NCBI GenBank assembly: GCA_027919835.1
Contig: JANVFP010000020.1
Coordinates: forward strand, 682,001 to 746,000
Length of the DNA: 64,000 nt
Source: Lentinula raphanica
Lineage: Eukaryota; Basidiomycota; Agaricomycetes; Agaricales; Omphalotaceae
Reading direction: 5' to 3'
Shown here: positions 12,609-23,600 of the stretch, piece by piece
Numbering within the stretch: position 1 is the first letter of the stretch
Layout of the letters: each line of letters opens with the position of its first letter
Notes under the pieces: model-generated
Databases searched by the model: none
What the model saw: the letters and a program-made list of their open reading frames with translations, nothing else
What the model was told of the DNA's origin: nothing
Position numbers and translations under genes: made by a program

Positions 12609-15600
12609 ATGTCTAGTCACACATTCCAAGGAAATCTCAACCTCTGGGACAGTGAAGAGGATATGGATGTTGGAGCTCAGGTTCACCCAGATGAAACTCC
12701 GGCCATGGCCCATAGTGAAGAGGGCAATTCGGACGTGGATGGTGACGGTTGGGGATCAGATGAGCCTCGGGCCATCGATATTGAAGAGAACAAGGTCATG
12801 GGTGGTGAAGGTCAAGGACTTCCAGATGAGGCTCAGGCCATGGATATCAAAGAGAATAAGGACATGGATGGTGAAGGTCAGGGATTGGCAGATGAGGCTC
12901 AGGCCATGGATACCAAAGAGAACAAGGACACAGATGGTGAAGGTCAGGAATTGCCAGATGAGGCTCAGGCCATGGATACCAAAGAAAACAAAAACATGCA
13001 TGGGGAAGGTCAGGGATCGCCAGATGAATCTCAGGATGTGGATATCAGTGAAGGTTACACCATGAATATTACCCTCAAAGAGGTCGAGAGTAAGGAGGCA
13101 GAGCAAAAAGAAAACTCATCAGGTGTGTATTGAGATTGATTCTTCTACAGCCAGAATCTTACTGCTATCCCACCCTCAGGTGCAAGGATCTCAGAGTCAG
13201 AGTTTGCATTCCAACATGCGAAGATGTTCTACATTGAGCACCAGGAAAAATTCAAGCTTGTATCCAGCCCAAAAGAATTTGCAGCATTGGAATCTGAAAT
13301 GCTGAAAACAAGGATGTCAAAGTTCAGTCAATATGCTACATATGTCATAAGGGGCCTCCAATTGCTTAGTCAAGTGTATCCAATTGTTGGTGGTAGGTGG
13401 CTCAGTATACATCAGAAATGTCACACCTGTTTATCCCTTGTCAAGTTGTCATAGCACCTTTCAATATGGTTATCAATGTAGTCCAGGCACAGGAAAAGAA
13501 TGATAGCAAAGTTTTGCGTGTCAGGTGGCAGATATCAAATACAATCATGTACTTATGGGAGTAAGCAATGTTTCACCGATATAGCTATAAGTATCCTTAC
13601 ATTATGTATAGAATCCTCAATATCAAGACACCAGATTTAAGGGGACCTGACTTCCAGATGTCAATGAAACATGACCTGTTTGATCTTATGGAAAACATAG
13701 CTAAGGATATCACCGAAGCTATGTCATTATGTAATCAATACCAGAAGAAGTCTAAGTTGGGTAAGGATCCTTGCACTGTTCCTGATAATCAAATCACTAA
13801 TAAGGTTTTAGAAAAATGTCTCAGAGCCTATGATTATCAAGACCAGCTATCATTATATATCAGCAAGTTTTTACTGCATCGCCAGCAGCTTGAACATGCC
13901 ATCTACTTTCACAATGCCATTGGAATTGACAATTTATTATCAGAAATGGAAGAATTGAAAAGCAAGATATTTCAAATTCTGGAAAAACTGGATACTCCTA
14001 GGGAGAAGGAGATAAAGATGTTCATTAAAAGGAATCATGGTGTCAATGCTTGTCTTCAGGATGATCAGCTCCTAGAAAAACTTATTGATCTTGGTGGCGA
14101 GCCAATATCTGATATAACTTTCAAAACTGGAAACAAAGCACAGAATTTGAAGGCTGCAAGGAAGAAACTTTTGGAAGATTTCCGTGAAGATATTAGCAAA
14201 GTTATACAACAGAATCTTTCATCATTTACACAAAGAATGGAGATTCAGGAGAAATTGATAAAAGAGACCATTGAAAATTCATTTCAAATTCACAATGATT
14301 CTCTTCTTACTGCACTCCAGAAAGGAGCACATGATCAAATTATTGATCCTGTAAGTCAACAAGATTGCAACACTTGATTCAGAAAAGTTGATTAATTTTA
14401 TATTATACAGGACATGCAGAAATTATGGAAAGTAAATGTAAGTTTTTTGTCTTACTATTAATGGTCTATCTATTTAAAATGAGATTTTCTAAGGCATGGA
14501 AAAACAGTGTCAAGGCCCGACACTTTGTATTAGCATTACAAGAATTTTATCAAGACAGTTCTGCAAATCCTAGATTATCAATGTCATCTACATCTCCTAC
14601 CTCTTCTCATTCTGAAATTGATAAAGAGAATAAAGCAGTTCATGTTCCAGAGGTAGATCAATGGGCTATCAATTATCTTGATATTTCCCATGTGCAGTCC
14701 ATTCTGGAAGCTATAGATGATGATGGCACAGGATTCATCACTATCAAAGAAGTCAATAAATTTGCATTATCCAGACCTAAAGGCTGGAGGTAAGCACAAA
14801 ATAAGATAATAAATGCTTACTAACATATCAATCTCTATGTAGCTTGCCTGTATGGATTGCCTATTGGGCTGTTGGTAGGTTTTTCCATCTTAATCAAATG
14901 CTATTTCCTATTTACTTTGTATTTCAACATAGGCTGGCATGTAGACATGGTCCAATACAAAAGAAAGATCCATGCAATCATGCTTGCTATGTTTGACATT
15001 TTGGATTATGATGTACATGAAAAGCTGTCAAACGACAAGAGACATCTTCCTTCAAACCGTTACAACATTGATTGGTATTTATACAATATCTGTCCTCAAA
15101 TTGATATCCTTGTTAGATCCCTTCATCCATTGAAAATGGCTGGGAGGAAGATGACAACTTGCAACAAATTATTCAACAAGTTTCTACCCAGAAAGAAAGA
15201 AGATTTCAAGAAATCCTTGAAACAATAAAATATAATATTGATATGCCATCCACTGTTGCTCTTGTTATTGGCAGTGGTAGTCAAATTGAACAGGTAAATC
15301 CTTGGTTCCTCAATTATGAATAAGTTTAACTCATGAATATACTTCTGCAGTCCATTCTCCCTCTAATTTACCTTGTTTTGAAAAGACACCTAAATATTTT
15401 GTATCTTTGTCAAACCAACATTCTACATGACAAAGAGTTTGGAGATATGGGGATATCTTTGATGAACATTTTTGCTATGCTGGATGACCGTATAGAGATA
15501 TTATCAGGTTAATGCTTTTTTGATCTGATGGTATATTTTAACTGAACAGTATATGAAAAGGTTTTTTTCAACAGAGTACAAAAGATGCTTCAAAGTATTT

Positions 15601-17354
15601 GAGCAGCTTTGCCTCTGGTTTAGTAAGATATTCTGTTTGACTACTAGCTATCACTTACTCAACTCTCTTTAGCTTCATTTGTCATATAATGATAGTGAGA
15701 ATTGGCAAAGCAAGAATATGCTCTATTCATGGTTTGAGGAAAGGGATGATGTTGCCATATTTGATGAAACTGAAACCAAGGAAACACTTGCTCATATCCA
15801 AGCTTCAGCCAAAGAAATTCTCAAATATGGTACAAGTAATACTTGGAATCATCAAATACATGAAAGATCTCTTTCTACTTTCCATCCTCAACAGAAAGGA
15901 CCTAGTGATTCACAGCATCCACTGTCTGGATATTGGACAGGTCATTTAATATATAGCAATCTATCTTACTCATACTCTGTTGAAGGTCTTATGCAGATAA
16001 CTATGGAGGTTGATTCTAATGGAAATATCATTGGATATGCAGAAGCTTGCTGTGGAATGATGGAAGTCTCTGGAGAAATTCAGTTGGACAATAGTTTAAA
16101 ATTGAACTTTGTCAAAAATGATTATGAATCATATTGTTGTGAAGGAAGATTGGATACAGATACCAATACTCTTTGTGGTAGATATGAGCTTGAGGAAAGA
16201 GATGATGACAATGATGATAGACAGGATGGACAGGACTCAGAAGATGAAAATATATCTGCTCAAATAATACAGACAATCTTCTTTACCAGAAATCCTCTCC
16301 TAGCATGGCACCATAGGACACCATTGGATCAGCAAGACATAGCTCCACGTGCACGATGGAATTTTGTACTGAATACTGTGGTTGATCAAATACGTCAACA
16401 AAACTGTTCTTTGACATTTGTAAACAGATCGATGCTTGAACAGAAGCAGTTTCTAAAGCTGGGTCTACGACTGGAAACAGAATATCAAAGTCCATCAAAT
16501 CCCCTTACTCCTGCAGAGAGAAGGGAGTTCGAGGATCTCAAAGCAAAGTTGCATCCTGCAAATGCTCAATTGTATTATTCTATGATTACACACACTGCAA
16601 AAGTTAAATCTATTGAACATTTGTATGTTTTTGTATTATACTCCTTGAGCTCCTGAAATAACTGATTGATTTATAGGTTCATTGGATGTAATAAATGTGA
16701 ACGGCAGATTGTTCAAAGCAGACTAATCTGCCTAGAGTGCACCCCTGCTGATTGCAGTAATACCTTTGACTTATGCATGGCTTGTCAAAGTTCATTTATA
16801 TCTAATGAGTTGTTGCATACACCCTCACATACAATGCTCAAGGTCAACTGTATGGTTCACAATGAAAAAGCATGGGCAATACCCCAAGCTAGGGAATTGG
16901 CAGCAAGAGTTAAAGATCTTTTCCATTTTAAACAGTATTCTGAGCAGCCTGGGACTAGAGAATCTTCTCAGTCAAGAAACAGTCCAAAAATGTTTTGTGC
17001 CTACTGTAGTGAGGAAGTTAATATGCCTTGTTGGGTATGCTTATATTGTGGTAAGTAATATTATGCTGACCTAGATTATTGCATTTATTAATTTCATCAT
17101 TAGTCCCAGACATATATATTTGTAATAACTGTGAAGCTAATAGGGTTGATGTCCAGCCTATAAAATGGCATGAGCCTAAACACCACTTGATTCACATTGA
17201 TAACACCATTCAATCTGCAGGTTTACCAACAGTAAATGATAGACTATCAACTCTAGAGCAGAAATTAGCAGGTATGGAAAACCAGCTGACAGAAGTTAAT
17301 AATCAAGTTATAAGAATGGGAGAATTGCTTCAGCAAGTGCTAGCTGCACAATAA
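12609..17354 (+). CDS. EF-hand and ZZ-type zinc-finger protein, frame disrupted
   Basis: I reconstruct 13 exons: 12609-13122, 13180-13392, 13455-13560, 13612-14350, 14411-14437, 14494-14789, 14843-14874, 14933-15293, 15351-15507, 15575-15622, 15673-16622, 16677-17050 and 17104-17354. Introns are 50-67 nt with GT-AG ends; two exons are only 27 and 32 nt. The protein would be about 1,350 residues: an acidic N-terminus with a 22-residue tandem repeat (residues 50-137), a helical region, one EF-hand loop (DDDGTGFITIKE, about residues 608-619), a domain opening LSGYWTGHL, a Cys-rich ZZ-like finger (CNKC, CLEC, CMAC, with further CxxC pairs) and a C-terminal coiled coil. From memory this order matches a family found in Agaricomycetes and often annotated only as EF-hand protein; its role is unknown. 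The frame breaks near 15128 (an A-to-C frame shift within exon 8) and again at the exon 10-11 junction. Either these are sequence errors or the gene is a recent pseudogene. Confidence 0.75.
12756..13019 (+). repeat. 66-bp coding minisatellite, four units
   Basis: Four in-frame units of exactly 66 bases start at 12756, 12822, 12888 and 12954. Each encodes a 22-residue acidic module close to PDEAQAMDxKENKDxDGEGQ. The middle two are nearly identical; the outer ones are diverged, and a fifth, decayed unit follows. A multiple-of-three period preserves the frame, so unit number could vary without breaking the protein. Confidence 0.85.
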
Positions 17355-17710
17355 AAGAATCAGTGATTTGGTTAAAATACAGCATTTCAAGGTTGGGATC
17401 TACTTGAGTATTCAATATAAATATACATGTGTATTTATTTGTACCTTTTATGATAGCATCTCATATACATTGACAGATTTGAAGAAGATAATATACTGGA
17501 TATTTGAGTAAGTTTAAACTTAAACTGATCCATGTTTGTAGCCTACACACATGAAGTATCACACCTAGTCAAAATCCAGCAGGTGAGATCCAGTAAGCAA
17601 AGGTACAGTGAGATCATTTATATAATATATTTTTATGATATATATATGACAAGAAATATTTTCAGCCTGGAATGATAGTTACATTGATTTATGTTATAGC
17701 TACCTCAAGT
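17355..17710. other. 3' flank of the EF-hand/ZZ gene
   Basis: AT-rich sequence with no open frame of interest. It probably holds the 3'-UTR and the polyadenylation region; I cannot place the cleavage site. Confidence 0.4.
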
Positions 17711-18913
17711 ATCATCAGCAAAATCAACAATCTATAAACAGTATGAATACATACTCATCATAGGTCATCATGTCCAATCACACGGGTATGATCACTGAGG
17801 TAGGGTGCGTAAATTCACACCCAGAGGCTATGACAGCATATTCCTACTATGACATCTCATATCGTCTTCATATTGATGTTCATAGCAGCTTCATAGCCAG
17901 ATTATATTCATGTACAGCTCATATTTTGGTATGAATATTTCAATGATTGTAAATAGGTATGATCATTGTTAAAAGGTAGTATAGTCATTTATACAAAACA
18001 AAATTATATAACACATCACACCAGTTCTGGTTGCTGAGGCCGCCTGAAGTCCAAAGAGTGAGCGCGAGTGAAAACATTAGATTAGAACTGAGTTGAGGTA
18101 TCCACATTGACTCACAAATTTCTGGACATGACTGATGTGTCAACACACTCTAGAGTCTCTGAGAACTGGTATTTATTGTTGGTGGACATTGACCAAGATG
18201 GTGACCAAGAAGACTGAACAATCAAGTTAGAAGCCAGACTCCCTAAAGAAGGGACTGTGTTCTTACCCACATTCAAACAGAGTCATAGTGCCAGCTAGAG
18301 CAACTTGTAGTCTGTCAATGGCATGGTTGATTTGGAATGGCAAAGGACCTGGGTGACAAATAGAAGCATCATTAGTATCTTATACAGAAGGTCAGAAAGC
18401 AATGCAATGCACCATTGCACCAAGCATTTCCATCCATCTGCCTCACCCACTGCATTGAGTTTGTCATCTGACTGTTATTCATGAATACTGTGGCTTGAAA
18501 GGCATCAGCCAGAAAGGGCAAAGAGATGGAGAGAGAGAGAGAATAATGGCTCAGTAGTTGAAAGTGTACTGTGTCATTGAAGGTGGTAGACCACAGAGAA
18601 AGGTGCAAGAGTTTGTGGTTGACGGTAGAAAACCAACAGGAGTTCAAGAAGTGCCGGTGGGTGGCCGGTTAAATAGTATAATTTTCATGGCTCCCAGCCT
18701 CCCACTGCCCAGAATTAGAAAATTTTGCTAAGTACTTTTACTATGATTGTGGTGTGAGAGAGTATGAGTTTTCTATGAATACTGGTATGATATTTGTATG
18801 AATCCTGGTGAATACTCTGTCTATAATGGGCATATGGTGCACGTATAAAGGCGCCAAGATTTATACCATTATGGCCATCATAGTGATTATGAATTTGTGA
18901 ATTTGCTGATGAT
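17711..18913. mobile_element. Putative non-autonomous element with ATCATCAGCAAA(A/T)TCA ends
   Basis: ATCATCAGCAAAATCA at 17711 is matched by its reverse complement near 18898-18913 (TTGCTGATGAT), and the match continues loosely inward with ATGA-rich phrases. The element is about 1.2 kb and has no recognisable transposase. Its ends resemble those of the MITE family at 20494, 43030, 45579 and 54360. No convincing target-site duplication is visible. Confidence 0.5.
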
Positions 18914-18974
18914 CTCCCAAATAAGCCTAGTTAAGCTTATTAGTCATGTATACAAATAAATGTAAGAGGCCTAA

Positions 18975-19215
18975 TTAGAGGTGTTCATGAGTGCACACTT
19001 GGGTGCACTCACAACTCATGACATGAGTACTTGCCTGTAAATTTTGAATATCAGCACTCAGGTATGCACTCGAGTGTCTGTATGGTGAATGAGTCAATGA
19101 CACTTGAGTACAAATATGACAAATAATTACAGCTATTCAATTAAACTGTGACTCAAGTACATACTTGAATAAGTATAAGAATGACTCAAGTGAATGCAAG
19201 TACACTCAAGTATTC
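18975..19215 (-). repeat. ACTCAAGT/ACTTGAGT cluster at the end of a hAT-like element
   Basis: The segment opens with AGAGGTGTTCATGAGTGCAC and then carries at least five copies of ACTCAAGT or ACTTGAGT-like words in both orientations (near 19102, 19152, 19162, 19184 and 19204), plus CACTCA/TGAGTGC variants. Clusters like this near the tips are typical of subterminal transposase-binding sites in hAT elements. The decayed transposase next to it reads toward this end, so this would be its 3' tip. The opposite tip was not found. Confidence 0.5.
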
Positions 19216-19399
19216 AAGGAAAAAGCAGCTACTACAATAGATAAGAATGTACAACCTACTGTACATTATCACTTTTACTATTTTTAGAGTCCATATTGTC
19301 CTCAGCAACCTCCACCAACTCAACTTCAATCTCTGATTCACTCCACTCCAAATCCAATCTCTGTTGCTGCCTATTGAGGTCCACTTTGGACAAGAATAA

Positions 19400-20070
19400 A
19401 CCTTCTTCATAGGATTGCAACTAGCTTCCAGCTGAAAAGACCAAATTTGAATAGGGTATCAAATGGATCCTGGTCAGATGATACAACAGGGGGCATTGAG
19501 CTCAGAAAAAGCATTGTTGATATCAGACAGAGCTGATGAAGTGGTGTGAGAGGGGGAAGCCATGCAATAGTGAGTAGTCCATAGTTCTCAGGCAGTGATG
19601 ACTGCTGTGTTGATCCAAGTGTCTTCCCAGCTGGTGTGCTCATCTAACAATACTTTGGATGAAAAAGTTAGTAAAGACATCAATATATGATTGAGTTTTG
19701 CAATAAACATGTACAAATTGCAGTCTTCCACATAATTGATTCATCAGTTTTAGAATAGTATTTATCAAGGAGCATAATTACCTGTTGCATGCCTTGATGA
19801 ACAACAAGCAGTAGTGCAGTATTGCGACTGCTTCCTCAAGCCTGTTATTCAGTACATCAATGATTGGTATGACCTTGTGAAGCATTGAATACTTTGACAA
19901 TGAAATACATGTAGTTGCATCATGAAGAAGCTAACAATGTTACAAAAGAAACTTACCTTGAGAAATGGTGGCAAAGATTTTAGTATACCCCATTCTTCAT
20001 CAGATAGGATTGTATTCCAACATGACTCTGCTTGACTTGTCTGCTGTGCCAGAAGACCCACCAAGTGCCA
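19400..20070 (-). pseudogene. Decayed hAT-family transposase fragment
   Basis: On the minus strand one exon ends with SDEEWGILKSLPPFLK (19957) at a GTAAGT donor. A CAAAG acceptor at 19892 leads into YSMLHKVIPIIDVLNNRLEE and a hydrophobic stretch ending KACNR (19781). A third piece, LLDKYYSKTDESIMWK, follows out of frame. The motif order, a D/E-W-x-x-L segment, then a P-I-I-D-x-L-N-x-x-L-E segment, then KYYxKTDES, is characteristic of the middle of hAT transposases. The DNA-binding N-terminus and the C-terminal dimerisation domain are not recognisable, and the 19.2-19.7 kb part has several stops. I consider it inactive. Confidence 0.65.
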
Positions 20071-20273
20071 GAGCTACATGCTGATCCAAAAGGAGAAGTT
20101 GAAAGGCTTGGAGAGGGTCGGCAGTACGCGTAAGGAATCCGAATCAGGAAAGTGGAGGGGTAGGAATAATGCAGTAAGCTGATGTTACACATATGAGGTC
20201 TATGCGAGGCGGATTACGCGTATGCGACACGAGGACGATGATATCATGAAGAGGAAGTGCCGAATGGGAAAAC

Positions 20274-20286
20274 GGGGGGGGGGGGC
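20274..20286 (+). repeat. Poly-G run
   Basis: About a dozen consecutive G residues. Similar runs occur near 42978-42990 and 48665-48675. Run length is the kind of feature that assemblies often get wrong. Confidence 0.6.
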
Positions 20287-20493
20287 CGATACAATGTTTG
20301 ACGTCGCGGAACCAATAATTTAGCGGAGGAAAGGGTTGCCATACATGTATCGTCATCGGGGACGACAAAATGAATCAAGGAGAGTCCAGGGGTGACGAAA
20401 ACGAGATGACGAAAGGAGAAATGGAAGGATGGGAGGGCAAAAACCAGGGTGACACGCTGGAACCGAGAGATTTTGTGGATGCTGGATCTTGTT

Positions 20494-20718
20494 CATCAGC
20501 AAAACTGACCTGGTGCCTAGGCTGCCTAGAGATACCCCCCAAAACCTCAGCAGTTTAAAAACTTTGAATTTGCCTGAAAAAGCCTGAGCAAGCCTGAGTT
20601 TGCCTGGAAAAGCCTGGGCAAGCCTGAGTTTGCCTCAGGTTTCTTTGGGTGCTTTGGGAGAGCCTAGGTTTTGGGGGGTATCTCTGGGTTACCTAGGCTA
20701 AGGGTACTTTTCCTGATG
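20494..20718. mobile_element. MITE of the CATCAG(G/C)AAAA family
   Basis: The left end reads CATCAGCAAAACTGACC and the right end is the reverse complement of CATCAGGAAAAGTACCC. Inward, GAGATACCCCCCAAAACCT and AGGTTTTGGGGGGTATCTC form a second pair of inverted repeats. The core is a run of short direct repeats built on AGCCTGAGTTTGCCTG. Flanking TT on both sides could be a 2-bp target duplication. It sits at an AT-rich/GC-rich boundary. Confidence 0.7.
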
Positions 20719-20729
20719 TTGGGTGTTTG

Positions 20730-21120
20730 GAGATCCGGGAGCACGAGAGAGCATCGATACACGTCGACGCGAGTCGACGATAGACCTGCCGTGACAGCGG
20801 CACTTTGTTAGTATGAAGATAATCCATTCGATGAACGGATTACGCACGAATTACAGTTTTGGTTGGCAGGTCATGTCGTCACGCACCTCCAACCCTCGAG
20901 ATGGGTCCCTCGTCGTCTCTACATGCCTTCTGTCGTCTCTTGAGGTCTTTGGTGTTGTCCCAATGGTTCCCTGGTCTTGAGACGTCAAGGATGAAGAGGA
21001 GAGATGGGAGCGAGGAGAGAGGATGAGTGTGGGAGAAGGAAAAGATGGCGCTTCCACATTTGGATGCCGAGACACCGAATAAGCGCCACCTCAGCGTAAG
21101 CTCGGCCATTGATAGAAAAG
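20730..21120. other. GC-richer unassigned island
   Basis: This island sits between AT-rich transposon sequence. A 75-codon minus-strand open frame (20851-21075) has Ser/Arg/Thr-rich low complexity and no recognisable motif. I see nothing else in it. Confidence 0.4.
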
Positions 21121-21654
21121 AATTGCAGAGGTTGTTTAAGCCCGAATAAATGATAGAAAAATATGGAAAAATAGTAGGAAAATCAGGAAAAATCAGGGGA
21201 TATGCTGGAAATATTTGAGAAATTTGTGGGGGCTTAGAAGTACATGTTATGCTTCATAACAGCTAGCTAGTACCTCACTATGGCTATTTTTGAATTCACC
21301 TGTGGTTTCTAGCACATCAAGATAAATGATGTCATACAATGTATTTTTCTATTCAAAAACACAATAACCTAAAAAGAAAACTGATGACGTAATGATATAA
21401 CCCTAATGTACTCAATTTCATGATTGTCATAAACATAGTTACTTCACAAAGTGCAAAATTATATTGCTTCAAGCTTGTTAGGTATACAGTGAAGTATGTT
21501 ATATCTATACTATATTGATGAACTGAGATCAGTGTGCTAAAAAGTATTTGAAGGACAAGTTTTTCAATTGTCAACTGTAATGAGTGTACAACACATAACA
21601 AGCAGTAATACTGTTTCAAATCAATTTAATTTATTGTTGACTGCATGAACTGTT

Positions 21655-22155
21655 ATTACCCACCTATGGTATTACCCAACTATGGTAATACCCAACTAAG
21701 GTGATACCCTATGGTGGTATTACCCAGCTAAGGTAATACCCAATGGTGGTAGTATTACCCAGCTAAGGTAATACCCAATGGTGGTATTACCCAGCTAAGG
21801 CATTACCCATCCTTGGTATGACAATGGTATTATCTTTCAGTGGCAGCCTTCTGCCTATCAATGAAATTCCTAGTGAGTGGTATTACCCATTGATGGTATT
21901 ACCCATAGAAAGTGGTATTTTGATTTTACAAAGAATTGTGAGCTAAGATACTGCATATGACTATGCATAAAAGCCTCATACTACATGCACTGACCAATTG
22001 CAGTATGATTATATACTGGTAAGGTATTACCAACTTGGGTAATACCTGACAAGGACCCCTGGCACTAGAGGCAGGATATTACCCAGACTGGGTAATACCC
22101 ATTGGGTAATTGCCCGGTAATCCCCCCCATTAGGTGCAGGTATTTGGTGGGTAAT
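21655..22155. repeat. GGTAATACC/GGTATTACC dyad array, possible MITE
   Basis: At least ten copies of GGTAATACCC or its near-complement GGTATTACCC occur, the densest part (21665-21815) with a 31-36 base period of the form GGTGGTATTACCCAGCTAAGGTAATACCCAAT, i.e. alternating orientations. Further copies lie at 21880-21905 and 22024-22110. The outermost words, ATTACCCACC at 21655 and GGTGGGTAAT at 22146-22155, are exact reverse complements, so the whole may be one inverted-repeat element of about 500 bp. Confidence 0.6.
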
Positions 22156-23600
22156 CCCCCCTAAGTTGGCAGGATTTAAGGGTGCCTGAAGTGGGAAGTG
22201 GAATAAATTCCTTTGAGCAGAATTCTTTCCTGATAGTAAAAAATTCATACAAACATTCAGAAAATCAGGAAATAGAACTAGTAAAATATCAAATTTTCAC
22301 ATTTACAAAAACTTATTCAAAAGTAGCCAAATTAGTAGAACTATTGCATCTAATGATGAGTATTTTGAAAGCTTCCAAATATTATCAGGAAAAAATAATA
22401 CAGAAAGCAAAACTTTTGGTGCATATTTCTTCCCTACTGAATCATTGTGAGTCATATAAATAGGAATTTTTGTGGAAATCCTTAACTTCTTTGGTGTTGA
22501 AATATAATCTGAATGGCAACTTTTCTATTCTACTATTGGAAAAGACAAAAATATTGCTGAAAGCTGGAGTTTTGGATCTGCTGAAAACCCTGATTTGAAT
22601 ACAAATTGCCATTTTCAGTAGTTCTGAAATCCAGAATTTCTGCAAAAATTTCATATGTTGCCATATGGAGCCCAAAATATCTCAATTCAGCATGTATCTC
22701 AATCTTATTGTTTATACAGGTTTACAGTAAAATTTCCCCTCATACAAAAGTTCTTCATTCACACATATTGAAATGACTTTGGAAAAATCTAATTTTGATA
22801 GCAATTTCTTCCTTTTATATTCATATAATTTCAATACTCATTTTCAATAACACAAAATATACATTGAATTTTAAATTTTGGCTGTTATTTTACTTATGTA
22901 GAAATATCAAGTTTCCTTCCTAATTTCAGAGTGAGTGTAATATTTACTGAATTTTCTGCAATCTGTACAAATTGTGTGCCTTCAAATGGGCAGAACAAGG
23001 GGTGATCTGATTTGAATTTTGCGCCTTGATGTGATCTGATATAGATTCAGCTTGCTCGCCATTCTTCACAGAAGGACCACACTGTCCAGATAGAAGAAGA
23101 GGCTGTGCACAAAGCATAATAGGCAACAAACATGTAATCAATCGGTCTGGGGTTTCCAGTCTGCCACTGATGCCTCTCTTCTACACTTCATGATTAGCCT
23201 GATATACATCATCTTCTCTTTATAACAGGTCACTATGTTGAAAAAAATTTATCAAAAATTGAAAGAACCAACATTGTGTCAGGAATTGAACCACTTATAT
23301 AGTGCTGGGAACAATACCAGAGTGACCTGGTATTGTGGTCTTTTGGCCCAGTTGGATTATTGGCACTCATTCCCAGCATGTCAGTTCTTCACACATTGCT
23401 TGAAATCTGACTCAAAGTTCTGGGAGAAGAGCTAGAAACTGGCTTAGGCAGCTAACAGTGTTATGAAGACCCTGACAACTGACATGGTAGCTAATAGCGG
23501 GTATCCATGTGTCAATCAACTTATGGACTCTCTGCAGACTACTGCAGTATACATAGCAATAACAATGTGTAATGATCCCAGATTAATTCAATAGCATTGT
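22156..23600. other. AT-rich gene-free stretch
   Basis: Short open frames occur on both strands with no family resemblance. I see no intact transposase and no clear terminal repeats. Confidence 0.45.

Noticed and set aside
12756..13106. Hydrophobic minus-strand repeat frame
   Set aside because: It is antisense to the 66-bp coding minisatellite, which sits in a spliced gene on the plus strand.
15120..15185. Intron GTTAGATCC to CTACCCAG explaining the frame break in exon 8
   Set aside because: It would restore phase, but the donor is weak and it removes a segment (ENGWEEDDN onward) that looks like conserved coding sequence.
21655..22155. CRISPR-like array
   Set aside because: The words alternate in orientation, periods vary and there are no unique spacers of fixed size; the genome is eukaryotic.
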